Source: Neostapfia colusana (lineage: Eukaryota > Streptophyta > Magnoliopsida > Poales > Poaceae). Taken from it: a stretch of DNA of 64,000 nucleotides. The position numbers and the translations under genes were made by a program. The notes beneath the pieces are model-generated. The model was given only the letters and a program-made list of their open reading frames with translations, was not told the origin of the DNA and did no database searches. The stretch covers positions 63,295,900 to 63,359,899 of the forward strand of contig JASWHV010000002.1 in the NCBI GenBank assembly GCA_030760725.1, given 5' to 3'. Below are positions 11,007-21,248 of the stretch, piece after piece. Positions within the stretch are counted from its first letter, which is position 1, and each line of letters opens with the position of its first letter.

Positions 11007-14000
11007 TGTGGGGACCACCGCCCTGACAGTCCAGGAACCGCATTGTTGTGGTGCCGTGCGATGTGGCATCCAACAGCACACATCCGAAAAACACACATAC
11101 ACAACAATATATGTCTTTCATACATATTATTGTCTCATTTTACAAATATTGTACAGGTGTACATTGCTGCGGAAGATAAGAATACAACTCATGAACTATA
11201 GCCTACGCTAAGCAAAAGGAACCCATCCTGCTCGCGTATTCTCCACACAAGCATTACACCCAAACACGGCGGCGTGCAGGGTTCCAATTGAGACTCACAC
11301 CTGTCATTGGGTGCTGCCCCTCTTGGATCTCCCTCCCTCTCTAACGTTGCCTTATGCAACGTTACCTGTAAAACAATGGGTCAACAAACCGTAAGCTTAT
11401 GCTCAGCAAGACTCAACCGAAAACCCTACACATGGAACTCTAAATGCTGGAAATAGAGGGCTGAATAAAGAAGTTTGCATAAAATATGAACTTGAGCTAA
11501 CAGAGAGTCCTTACTTCCAGTTTTTAAGCAAGTTTTATAATGCTCGCGCAATTTACATCGAGACTCCACAATAAAACAAGAAACGCTTCATCACGATGCC
11601 ACATGCCTGAGGAGAAGGTAAATTTACTGAGCTACCCTAGACCAATACATACTTTGCGCCATTAACGTCGAGACTCCACAATCAAACTAGAAACGCTTTG
11701 TCCCGATGCCACTAGCACAAAGTAGAAAGTAAATTTAGTAAAAGTAGTTATCATCCCTCATCTCCAATATGAGGATTAATCATGAGGCATATTTCTTTTC
11801 CCCCAGTTTCTTACTATGTCACGATGCGAGTGACGGTGATTCGAATAAAAAAACAACCGGATGACACGACACATACGACCATCCGAGACAGGTGATCAAC
11901 CAATCCCCTCAACGTCGTATGTGGCAACCTTTCACATGACACCCAAATGTCGAACCGGTCCCACCGACTTGGAGTAAGTCTCACTACGCAATTTCTCATA
12001 CAGCCGACTTCTCTCTCCTTTCAGCATCTGCATAAGATGGTGGGGATTGCCTCGACACTCAGGTTAACATGTTACATCAGTTTCCTTGGTCCCATATAGC
12101 CAGTATGTACCTGGTACAAGATCAAACTTGTCCAGCAGGGCCGCAAACGAGAATGGGACTTAATCGACTCAGACAGAGACTAGGTTCACAGGACCACGTC
12201 CTTGAGACTTCCATCCATACTGCCCGGCCTCCATTGCCCAATTAAGTGGATCAATTCTCAACTCTTCCGATTGATCCCCCATAATCCCTGTTCACGAGTA
12301 GGAAACAGCCAACTCGATTTATGGCTCTTTTAATCCTCTTTTCGTAACTTGATCACAGCAGTTATAATTTAAGTGAAAACATACTCTAAATAAAACTCCA
12401 GGGATTTATTGAGTCATGCATGTGGAGTGTCATACAAACCTAGCCGTAAAGCAAAACTATTATTCTAGACAATATAAAGTGTATACAAATAAAAACTTGT
12501 AAATTTGGATGCAAACCAGGACTTGCCTTATTGTTGATCCCGACTAAAGTTTCTTTCAATCGAAGCATGTAGCGGCCTCCGAAGTCTTCGCGAGAATTCC
12601 CTCTACCGAAATGATCAAAAACGATGCATCACATTACGAATTAATGTGATATATAACTATAGTACCAAAATAGATGAAAACAGAGGAATCTACAGTTGAA
12701 ATTTTTACAGGTGCTTTCTAAACTCATGATAGGTTTATGGTAATATTTTCAGAAGTTTCGGAGGAAGGAGATGGCTACAAAAATTCTTCGAAAGTTTAAC
12801 CTAAATTGATTTACAGCAAATAAACCAGACCTTCTAATATGGAATAAGGTGATATCTTGAGAAGTCTGGACCTAAGGTTTCTAGGAAAATTTGTTTCAAA
12901 TTTTTTTCCAATCCTTGTGCTGGCTAGAATTGCTTGTTGAAGTTGATTTTGTTTTTCTGGAAATTTTCTTCTGTGATTTTCAGCTGATTTAATTAAACCT
13001 GTGAAAACCTACTGATTAAGCCCTCATACTCATATCCAAAAATCCTAAGATTTTTACTGGATCTCAAGAACTAGGAGAACAATTCTCTGACCAAAAATGG
13101 GAATATTTCGTAACACCATATTCCTGGAATTAATCCCCAAAGGAATAATTAATAAGATTTCTACAGAGATTCTAAGCATTTTAATAGCTAGAAATTTGTT
13201 TCTCTGTAAAGTACTCCTTCTAAGGATCCTAGCAAAATTTGTCTCACTATTTTTGGAATTTTCTACACCAAGTTATCGTTTTGCAAAGTTTAAACAACCT
13301 TCTGTTTTTATTTTGCACAGAGACTCGTCCTACAGGCTGACAGTGGGCCCGCCTGTCAGGATCATCTTCAATCTCGGGACAGAACTCGCACGCGCCGGAA
13401 CAGAGGGTGGCGCGCCCCGTTCTCCTCCGTTTTTCCACAAAATTTGCTCCGGCTTCGCCCTATGCGCTCCTCACATCGTTGCGCAGCTGCCGGTCAAGCT
13501 TTCCCCGCATGAAAACGGCCGGAAACCAATCGGCACCAGCGGCGATGGTCGGAGGCGCGGGGCCGACGAGGATCGGCATGTCCCGAACCGAATTCACCAA
13601 GCAAATTTGTCATACACCATCACTAGTGGTTGGGATATATGACTCCACCCCTAACCCTAGCCGAAAGCATCCGCAAATGGGAGCTCGACGGTGAGCTGAG
13701 CCGTTTTGACCGACGGCGGTGATTTCTTGTTGCCCGGAGCATAGGGATGGATGGTTTCCTTCTGGCTTTGGCCGTGGTGGTCTCTAGGGTTGCTGGATGC
13801 CATAGCTTGAACCGAAGAACGGATGATCACGCGGTTTGGATGAATTTTCAGATTCTAGTTTCGGCGGTTCATCACATACTCCAGCGCAAAATCATGAATT
13901 CCATCTAGCCGGCAGTGGGGAAGAGCGATAGGGGTCCGGAAGAATGATCTAGACATCATGGCGCACCTTTAAGTCGTGTTGGTCATGCCAGAGAAGCTTC

Positions 14001-14735
14001 GAGTCGGCCGGACGATGTTGTACCGTGAGGCGGCTTCGGTCCGAGTTGAGGAGGAAGGAAATGGTTCGGCTGTGTCAGATAGAAGACAGGCACGGGCTTA
14101 GGAGGGTTGGAATGCGTCGAGACGTCACCAGTGCAGCTCCTGGGCAGATCAACCTGGCGCCAAAACATGACGGGACCGATCAGCACTGATGTAGCATAGA
14201 GCGGGATCTGTTGCACGGTGTTTTCTTTCGGTCGAGCGTTCGAGCAGAGAAGTGAAACTTCGGTTGAACATGTGAGCAGAGAAGAAAAATAGGGCTGTGC
14301 AGCTGCTATGGCTATCCGTCAACCACGCAAGAAATGACTGCCTTCGGGAGCAAGTATCAAGCAGCTCGGTGGAGCTCTCCCCCTCAGTGTCATGCTCACA
14401 GAGAAAAGAACTTCGATGTGGATTCGGTTCCGCTGACCTGCAGGTCCCACCAAAGTCTCCCAGCCCCCCAAATAACAGTAGCTCCCAATTTAAATTCAAA
14501 GTTTGCAGTAAATTCTGAAAACTGAATTTGAATTGAGCGGGTTAACCTTCTTCCGTGCTCACATTTGAAACTCTTTTGCTCAAATTTAAAAGTTTGTGGT
14601 TTAATTCCTTTTTGACTAGATCTCCTATATTTCATGTAGCTGAATTTTCAAATTCAAATCGGAAGTAAACTGAATTTACTCTATGGATTGAAACCCTACA
14701 GGAGAACTAGGCATGCTTAAAGTGGGGACTCTACA
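11007..14735 (-). repeat. 5' LTR of element B (3,729 bp)
   Basis: TG...CA bounded; a second, deleted copy lies at 46627-49160. It shares short conserved blocks with the other LTRs: a GC-type donor shape (AATAAG/GCAAGT at 12527/12526, minus strand) followed by GGTTTGCAT, and a weak match to the terminal exon end (CCCTGCACGCCGCC near 11262-11275). The exon-like frames themselves are not clearly open here. A 181-codon plus-strand frame at 13097-13642 lies in its noncoding part and is not supported as a gene. Confidence 0.85.
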
Positions 14736-14758
14736 TGCACTACAGGAATCCGGACAAT

Positions 14759-15228
14759 AGAGGACGGCCAAAAACCGTCGTCAATAAGCACAGTACCGTC
14801 GTCAATAACGTATTGACAACGGTAAAACTTTATAGACGACGGTTTACGGCAGTCGTCAATTATTAGTCGTCAATAAGATTATTGACGACGGTTACCGTCG
14901 TGAATAATCTTATTGATGACAGCTAATGTTGGCTGTCGTCAATAAGCTACAGCAGCTTGTTGACGACGGCCAGGGTTTGGCTCTCGTCAATAAGCTTATT
15001 GACGACGGCCAGGGTTTGTACCGTCGTCAATAGCGATGGCTTATTGACGATGGTGCTAGGTACCAGAAACTGTCGTCAATACTAATGGCTTAATGACGAC
15101 GGCCAGTTACCTAGCCGTCGTCAATAACAGTGGCTTATTGACGACGGTTTCTGGTACCTGGCCGTTGTCAATACTAATGGCTAATTGACGACTGCCAGGT
15201 AGCAGAAACCGTCGTCAATAAGCTTTGC
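14759..15228. repeat. Left subterminal repeat array of the CACTA element
   Basis: About two dozen direct and inverted copies of a GACGACGG / CCGTCGTCAAT motif, often as palindromic pairs around TTATTGACGACGG. A matching but shorter array is at the right end. Confidence 0.9.
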
Positions 15229-15350
15229 AATTTTTTAAGAAAATAGAAAATCCTGCCCTGGCTTCGAGGCCAGCCCTGGCTCGATGGCCATATCACAGGC
15301 AATCAAAAATACATCACAGGCAGTCACAAAAATACTATACGCACGCTACA

Positions 15351-17000
15351 CTACCCTAAGCTACCCCGACCGCTGCCACCAGAGTCCAGGAAGTCGTCGC
15401 GCGGTCGTCCAAACGCCGGTTGCTGAGGGGATGGAGTTTCTTGAGCCCGCGTCGCCGATCCCTGTGATGTACATGTATAGTTAGACAAATTAGAAGTTAA
15501 AAAATGTGTATATGATTAAATAAACTCATTACAAGTTAGAATTGAGCAAGTTAGCTAGATTTGGCTATGTTTGAGTAAGTTTGCTCATATTTTACTAAGT
15601 TTGAGAAGTATGGACTAGTAGTGTTTGTGTTTGAGCTAGTTCAACTAGTTTTGGCTATGTTTGAGTAAGTTTGCTCATATTTCACTATGGTTGAGTAAGT
15701 TATACCATATTTTACTCAGTTTGAGGATGTTTAACTAGTTTTCCCTAAGTTTGAGTAAGTTTGATCAAACTCAACTAAATTTGAGCAAGTTTAACTAGTT
15801 GCAGCTATTATGAGAAATTTTATACCTGTCCTCCTGACATCGGCTCCTGTGGTAGCTGTATCGGTGGCGGCGCCCAATGAGGAAAGACAGCAGGCTGTCC
15901 TGTGGCCATAGCCTGCAAATATGAAGTAAATTATTATACATGTCATTCATATATTACAAACGTTGAGTACAATGATCTGAACTTACCTGCATGCCAGCTT
16001 GCAGCTGTAGCATGTACGAGTGTTGATACTCGTCCCTAGCCCGGAGCTCGGCTGCCTGTCTCTTGTCCCTAGCTCTGAGATCGGCTGCCTGCCTCTCGTT
16101 CGCGAGCCTCAGCGCTTCCTGCGTCCTCTGGAGCTCCTCCTGGACACTCTGGAGCTCCAGACCTCGGCTGCCATGCCTGCTGGATCCACCATGCGATGAA
16201 GAGGCCCTCGAGAAAGACCGCGCCTCCCTCGAGTCGACTACTCCATCGATGATGGCCAACCTACACAACGAAGTAAGAGTATTAAAGTTTCGTGTCTCGA
16301 ATTTAAGGAAAGTAAATGAAAAACAACAGAACTCACCGGCCGTGAGGTTTACAGCCACCACTTGCATAGGCGGCTTCAGGTACGATCGGCGAGTTCTGCC
16401 AATCGTAATCGTCGCCTCGAAGCCTCCGCACCTCCTCCCCATACTTTTCCTGAAAATACAGAAAATTAAAGTCATCAGAAGTTTTAAAGAGAATACAATT
16501 AAGTTAACTAAAGTACTCACCAACGTGTTTGTCGCTGTCTGAGAAGACAGCTGATCAGGCTGCGAGGGGTCACTTCCCATGTGACCCCTCCTCCACACCT
16601 GGATAGCGGTCGGCTCCTGACCGATCTCGCGCTCCTATTGATATGTGTTAGCACAATTATAGTGATAGAAATTAACTAGAATAAAATTCGAGTATCAATT
16701 ACCATCAGTTTAGCAAGGCGTACGTAGCCGTCCCCGCCAAGACGGTGTTTCCCGTCCGTCCCTCGACTCCGTCGTCGGGTCATCGACACGCCTTCGAAGC
16801 CCTGGCTCGCCCAACAAGCACACAGGGAACTGTAGGCGCCCGGACAGGACTCAAGCCACGGTACGCTGACCAGCACACATTTGTTATTGGATGAAAATAT
16901 TGATGAAAATTGGATAATGAAGCAAAGTAAAATAAAGATTTTACCTCTGCGTACTTTGCCTCCGTCAAGTAGTGTCCGCCGTTCTCCACTGCACGCCCGA
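15351..17000 (-). pseudogene. En/Spm-type plant transposase gene (PF03004-like, Transposase_24), partial
   Basis: Minus-strand exons with canonical GT-AG borders, read 5' to 3': about 17000-16945 (GGHYLTEAKYAE), 16865-16703 (LGGDGYVRLAKLM), 16634-16521 (WRRGHMGSDPSQPDQLSSQT), 16450-16337 (YLKPPMQVVAVNLTA), 16260-15987 (LELQSVQEELQRTQEALRLA, coiled coil, then RARD repeats), 15912-15826 (GQPAVFPHWAPPP) and 15461-15351 (DDFLDSGGSGRGSLG, stop). These motifs are the C-terminal part of the plant Ptta/En/Spm accessory protein family, which binds subterminal repeats and assists excision. Nothing recognisable lies before 17000, so the N-terminus is missing or degraded; parts of exon 16865-16703 drift from the family. 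I call it a partial gene; expression is possible but unproven. Confidence 0.72.
15480..15825 (-). repeat. Degenerate short tandem repeats in the last intron of the CACTA gene
   Basis: Irregular repetition of a TTTGAGTAAGTTTGCTCATATTT-like unit of roughly 20-30 bases across the intron. No coding signal. Confidence 0.6.
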
Positions 17001-17609
17001 AAATGGTGCAGCAGAGAACAACAGGGTTATGCCGTTGTAGATCTAAACCCGCGTCTCATCACAAGCCACGCCCCCTCGGTCACTCCCAGGCTGTCCAAAA
17101 AGGGACAATTCCGAACGTACACGCCTCACATGCGTAACACATGTGAGACAGGCCCGTTCGAAACGGGTGACACATGTTGTATAGGTTTACGTCAATCTTT
17201 CATTTTTGAGTCATTTAAAAGAGAGAGAGGAAAGAACGAGAGAGAAGGAAAGAACGAGAGACAAAGAAGTAGGTCAGTCGTCCTAAGTTATGCCCCGCTG
17301 GGGCCTGCCATTACCTTACGACGCCTTTAGGGTTAGCCGTCGTACGTTATGCCCCGTCGTAAGTGGGTCAAAGATGAAACCGCACCGTCGGGGCCCACCG
17401 TCCACGCGCGGGAGCTTGCCGTCCTCGGTGCCTGTCTCAACTAATACATTACCAATAAATGGGCCGTGACAGACCCTAAATGTGTCGTGTCAGGCCGGAC
17501 TGGGCCAAATCCCATTTATTTACATATAGTAACTAATCACGCAATCAATCATAGTATTATTTAAACAATAATCAATTACAATACTAATTAAACAATTAAT
17601 AAACTACGG
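17001..17609. other. CACTA interior with no recognised gene
   Basis: Contains an A/G-rich GAGAGA stretch (about 17,220-17,270) and several copies of CGTCGTAAG / TTATGCCCCG (about 17,275-17,370), possibly the relic of another element's repeats. No coding feature supported. Confidence 0.4.
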
Positions 17610-17965
17610 TCGGGCGGCGCGGCAGGGCGGGGCTTGCGGCGGGGCCGGGTGGCACAGCAGGGCGGGGCTCGAGGCGGGGCGCGGCGAGCAGCGGCGGCCG
17701 AGGCGCGGCCGGGGCTCGGCGCGAGCAGGGGCCGCCGGGCGGGGCTTGGGGCGGGACGGCAGCAGCTGCGGCGGGATGGGGCGCGGGATGGCAGTGCGCA
17801 GTGGGGCGGGGCGCGGGACGGTGGTGCGCGGCAGCAGGGCGGGGCGTGGCAGCGCGAGGAATCGCCAGCATGAGGCATCGACGGTGGCAGCGCGAGGGGC
17901 CAGCGGCGCCTTGCAGCGAAGGCGGCGGGCGGAGGCGGCGCCGGCATCGGCGACGCTCGGCTAGG
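17610..17965. repeat. GC-rich low-complexity block inside the CACTA element
   Basis: Imperfect repetition of GGCGGGGCGCGG-type words. It opens long arginine/proline/alanine-rich frames on both strands (for example 17588-18007), which are composition artefacts. Confidence 0.75.
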
Positions 17966-18008
17966 CGAGGCGAGCTGCCATGACATATATGGGAGGTTTC
18001 TTTCCATG

Positions 18009-18440
18009 CACAGGGTTCCGAAAGGCGTTAGGCGCTAGGAAGGCGGTGACCCCTCGCCTAAAGCCTAGGCGTGCCTAGGCGACGCCTAGGTGGGGACTGG
18101 GGACCAGGGGAGGGGGGTCGCCCTAGAAGAGGCAGGCCAGTGGGCTGGGCTGAGGCCACAGAAGAGGCAGGCCAGTGGGTGAGCGGCCCGTGGGCTTGGC
18201 TGAGGCCACAGAAGAGGCAGGCCAGTGGGTGAGCGGCCCGTGGGATGGGCTGAGGCCACAGAAGAGGCCAGGAAACAATATTATGTTGCTATTTGTTGAA
18301 CTATTTGTATTGCTAATTGAAATTATATATTGCTACATTCTCTTATATTAAGGTGTCGCCTCGCCTTACGCTTTATTGCTTAAAAGGTAAAAAGGGGGTC
18401 GGTCGCCTTATGTCGCCTTACCACCTTAATAACTACAGTG
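18009..18440. mobile_element. hAT-like inverted-repeat insert with internal minisatellite
   Basis: The left side (GAAAGGCGTTAGGCGCTAGG...) and the reverse of the right side (...ATTAAGGTGGTAAGGCGAC) are similar inverted repeats built of AAGGCG and CCTAGGCG words, as I recall from plant hAT miniature elements. I could not find a matching 8-bp target duplication. A 50-bp tandem repeat (GAAGAGGCAGGCCAGTGGG...) occupies 18126-18271 with two full and two partial copies. Confidence 0.5.
18126..18271. repeat. 50-bp minisatellite
   Basis: Copies start at 18161 and 18211 with partial copies on either side; the unit begins GAAGAGGCAGGCCAGTGGGT. Confidence 0.8.
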
Positions 18441-18803
18441 AGGTATGGTTTGTCTTATACTAATCCTCTTATATTTGTATTGCTACATTTTCTTATACTA
18501 ATTCCCTGTACTATCTTTTAATCCGCTTAACCCTCACGTTTTGGAAAACCAGAGCTTTGCTCACCTTTAATAGCCTCACTAACCCCAGTTTTGCTGACTA
18601 TGACTCCGGTTTAGTGCGTTTAGGCAAGAGTGTGGTGGGTGGGTGGCCAGCTGCACTGTGGCGTGGGCGGCACAGTGGGTGGCATGCTACCGACTTGAGG
18701 CAGAGAGAAAGAACAAGGAATGGGGCGCAGGTGAGAGCCGGGTCGAGGAAGGGGGCTATGTGGGTCGGGTCCAACCTTTCCATGCTCTGGTTTTCTCAAA
18801 TGT

Positions 18804-19033
18804 GGGGGTTAAGCTGACTAAAAAATAGTACAGGGGACTAAACACTGATCATAGCAAAAGGGAGTAAAGTAGTTTTTTCCAATATAAAACAGCATCCTTT
18901 TCATAAACATTTGTGACATTTGCACATGATCAATTGAGATATGATGGGGGTTAAGCAGACTAAAAAATAGTACAGGGGACTAAACACTGATCATAGCACA
19001 AGGGAGTAAAGTAGTTTTTTCCAATATAAAACA
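18804..19033. repeat. Direct repeat pair (88 bp each) upstream of the CRIPT fragment
   Basis: 18804-18891 and 18946-19033 are nearly identical (two to three differences), start GGGGGTTAAGC and end CCAATATAAAACA. Period 142 bp. They contain no ORF. Confidence 0.85.
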
Positions 19034-19251
19034 AGGGTGCATATGGGTTTGGCTAAGTAGGTCAGCAATACTTTCATTTTCAAGGGGCTCCTTTGACATG
19101 GATGGTATGACCTTGAATTTTATGGATTCCTATATCTCTGATCTACAGTGCATCCTTTTTGTGTGTCACTACTGAAACTGCATGTTGTTTTCCTAACTTG
19201 CAACTGTTCAAACTATGGTCTTACTGTATATAAATTGTTATATAATCTTAG

Positions 19252-19538
19252 GTGGACTCCATATGGAAACACCAAATGCATAATCTGCAAGCAACAGGTG
19301 CACCAAGACGCCAAATACTGCCACACCTGTGCTTATTCCAAAGGTAAGGAACTCACTCCTTTGAGAACACGACCTTGGGTAAAATGATCCTTTTTACTGT
19401 TTCTAGTCTCGATATAAGTTCATTCGACACTTAAAATACTTTAATATCTTTGATACGATATGTAAATTATTTATATTGTCTGATTAGTATTCACTTGTTT
19501 CAGGAGTGTGTGCAATGTGCGGGAAGCAAGTGCTGGAC
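19252..19538 (+). pseudogene. CRIPT: Captured fragment of the host CRIPT gene (two exons and an intron)
   Basis: Exon 19252-19343 follows a good acceptor (ATAATCTTAG) and encodes WTPYGNTKCIICKQQVHQ then YCHTCAYSK; the donor is AAAG/GTAAGG. After a 160-bp intron ending TTGTTTCAG, exon 19504-19538 gives GVCAMCGKQVLD in frame, then leaves homology where the conserved protein would continue to its C-terminus. This is the zinc-binding C-terminal half of CRIPT (cysteine-rich PDZ-binding protein), a small, highly conserved eukaryotic protein of about 100 residues. Three CXXC pairs (CIIC, CHTC, CAMC) are intact. The retained intron means genomic DNA was captured. The N-terminal exons and last codons are absent. 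Orientation is opposite to the transposase gene. Identification is from recall of the family and is strong. Confidence 0.88.
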
Positions 19539-19804
19539 ATATTTGTGACATTTGCACATGATCAATTAATAATTTCTGCAGTGTAATTTGTGAGTTCACT
19601 GATCCATCAATCATCAACAGCTTAGCACAGGGGCCGGGCCGGCCGGTGGCCGGCGGCGCGGCCCCCGACAAAAGCCGGGAGAGAGGCCGGAGGGGAGGGG
19701 GAGGGGACTTACCCCTGCAAAAGACGGGCGAAAGTGACCGGGACGGCGGCGGTGAGCGGGACGGCACTGGCCGCCTCTCGGCTCGCGCACGTGTTATATA
19801 CCCC
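19539..19804 (+). other. CACTA interior between CRIPT fragment and right array
   Basis: 19543-19567 repeats a 25-bp string also at 18911-18935. The stretch 19630-19790 is GC-rich and resembles a leader or promoter-proximal segment, with GTTATATACCCC near 19,793. No ORF supported. Confidence 0.45.
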
Positions 19805-19965
19805 GTTATTGACGACGGTGCTAGGAAACTGTCGTCAATAAGGACTTGTTGACGACGGTATTAGGTCACCGTCATCAATAACTCCTCAGGTGCGCCCGAA
19901 TTTAGTTAAAGACGACGGCTAGAGAAAGCTGTCGTCAACAACATTAAAGACGACGGCCCCATCGT
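19805..19965. repeat. Right subterminal repeat array of the CACTA element
   Basis: GACGACGG/CCGTCGTC motifs in both orientations (such as TTGACGACGGTATTAGG), ending at the terminal inverted repeat. Confidence 0.88.
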
Positions 19966-19988
19966 CAATGATCGTTTTTCCTATAGTG

Positions 19989-21248
19989 ATGTGACTTGCG
20001 ACTCAGCGCATCCGCCACCATGTTTGCCTTGCTTTGGTGATAATGGATTTCTATTTCATAATCTTTTATCAGCTCTAACCATCTTCTTTGCCTCATGTTC
20101 AACTCCTTCTGAGTGAATATGTACTTGAGGCTCTTGTGGTCGGTATATAAATGTAAGAGATTACCGAGTAGGTAATGGCTCCACATTTTGAATGCGAGTA
20201 CCACGGCAGCGAGTTCTAAGTCATGAGTTGGATAGTTTTGCTCATGATTCCGGAGCTGCCGTGATCCATACGCGAGCACCCTTCGGTCTTGCATCAGCAC
20301 ACATCCAAGCCCAATGCCGGATCCATCGCAGCACACATTGAACGGTTTTGTTGTGTCTGTCTGCACCAAAACCGGTGCTGATGTTAGGTGCTTCACTAAA
20401 CCTTGAATGCTGCTTCACATGTTGGACACCAAACATATTTGGTAGCCTTCTTCAGCAGCTTGGTCATAGGCTTGACAATCTTCGAGAAGTTCAGAATGAA
20501 TCTCCGATAATATCCCCCGAGTCTGAGGAAATTCCATACCTCGTGTAAAAACCTCGGGGACTTCTAATTCAGCACTTGTGTAATCTTGCTCGGGTCTACA
20601 GCGATGCCCTCCGCTGAGATAATATGCCTGAGAAAAGGTACTTGCAATATCCAGAATTGGCACTTGCTGAAATTCACGTATAACTTGTGATATCGCAGCT
20701 GTTGCAAGACTATAAGCAGGTGCTTCGCGTGTTCTTCCTCTGACTTGGAATAAACCAGGATGTAGTTAATGAAGACCATGACAAACATGTCCAGCTCCGG
20801 CATGAATACCGAGTTCATAAAGTACATGAAATGACTTGGAGCGTTGGTGAGGCCGAAGGACATGACCAGGTACTCATAAAGCCCATATCTTGTCGAGAAA
20901 ACGGTCTTCCGAATATCCTCAGCCCGTATCTTAATCTGATGGTACCCTGATCCTAAATCTATGTTGTAGAAGATCTTTGATTCGACCAACTGATCAAACA
21001 ACATGTCTATCCGTGGAAATGAGTACTTGTTCTTTATGGCCGCCGCGTTCAGTGGACGATAGTCCACGCAAAGCCGCAACGTTTCATCTTTCTTCTTCAC
21101 AAATAATGCCAAACAGCCCCATGACGAGGAGCTCGGCCTAATAAACCCTTTGTTCAGCAGGTCCATCAACTGCGTTTTAAGTTCTGCCAACTCCTTTGGC
21201 GCCATCTTGTACAGCCTTCGGGATATTGGCATTGTTCCCGGTGCAAGT
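19989..21248 (-). pseudogene. RT-RNase H fragment of element D pol
   Basis: Reads from ELAPGT/MPISRR through reverse transcriptase to the RNase H end (VADALSRKSH), where B and the CACTA inserted. The RT core is recognisable (KKKDETLRLCVDYRPLN, SFGLTNAPSHF). The catalytic motif that is FIDD in element A reads FINY here, so both aspartates are lost and the enzyme would be dead. A stop follows TQVLN at about 20564 and the frame shifts before RNase H. The RNase H part keeps YTDHKSLKYIFTQKE but reads CDGSG where A has CDASG. In A the matching residues are about 603-1,015. A pseudogene without doubt. Confidence 0.93.

Larger units (their letters stand above)
10983..14735 (-). mobile_element. Element B: 5' LTR and PBS of a Ty3/gypsy element
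   Basis: Minus-strand 5' LTR followed by a PBS; the internal region is cut off by the insertion of A' only a few bases past the PBS and continues left of the window. On the right, the LTR start (TGTAGAGTCCCC, read from 14735 leftwards) abutted element D's pol before the CACTA element inserted there. Confidence 0.85.
14738..19988. mobile_element. CACTA (En/Spm) transposon, 5,251 bp, carrying host gene sequence
   Basis: Begins CACTACAGGAA and, on the other strand, CACTATAGGAA, flanked by the 3-bp duplication ATG (14735-14737 and 19989-19991). The subterminal regions are packed with GACGACGGT / ACCGTCGTCAATA repeats in both orientations (about 14,760-15,225; about 19,805-19,965), the expected transposase-binding arrays. 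Inside: a minus-strand multi-exon En/Spm-type gene (15351-17000), a GC-rich low-complexity block, a hAT-like inverted-repeat insert with a minisatellite, and a plus-strand fragment of the host CRIPT gene. I see no catalytic (Transposase_21/TNPD-like) gene, so it is probably non-autonomous. Confidence 0.93.

Noticed and set aside
13097..13642. 181-codon plus-strand frame
   Set aside because: It lies in the noncoding, antisense part of the B LTR; the B2 copy (48814-49194) has a shortened and altered frame, and no domain is visible.
17275..17370. CGTCGTAAG / TTATGCCCCG repeats considered as ends of a second CACTA or Mutator element
   Set aside because: No terminal inverted repeat or target duplication found.
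17588..18007. 139-codon minus-strand frame rich in Pro, Ala and Arg, with long frames on both strands
   Set aside because: It lies in a GC-rich low-complexity block; several frames are open at once and the composition is repetitive, so it is an artefact.
19252..19538. CRIPT exons considered as an intact host gene
   Set aside because: The N-terminal exons and final codons are missing and the fragment is inside a transposon with defined ends.
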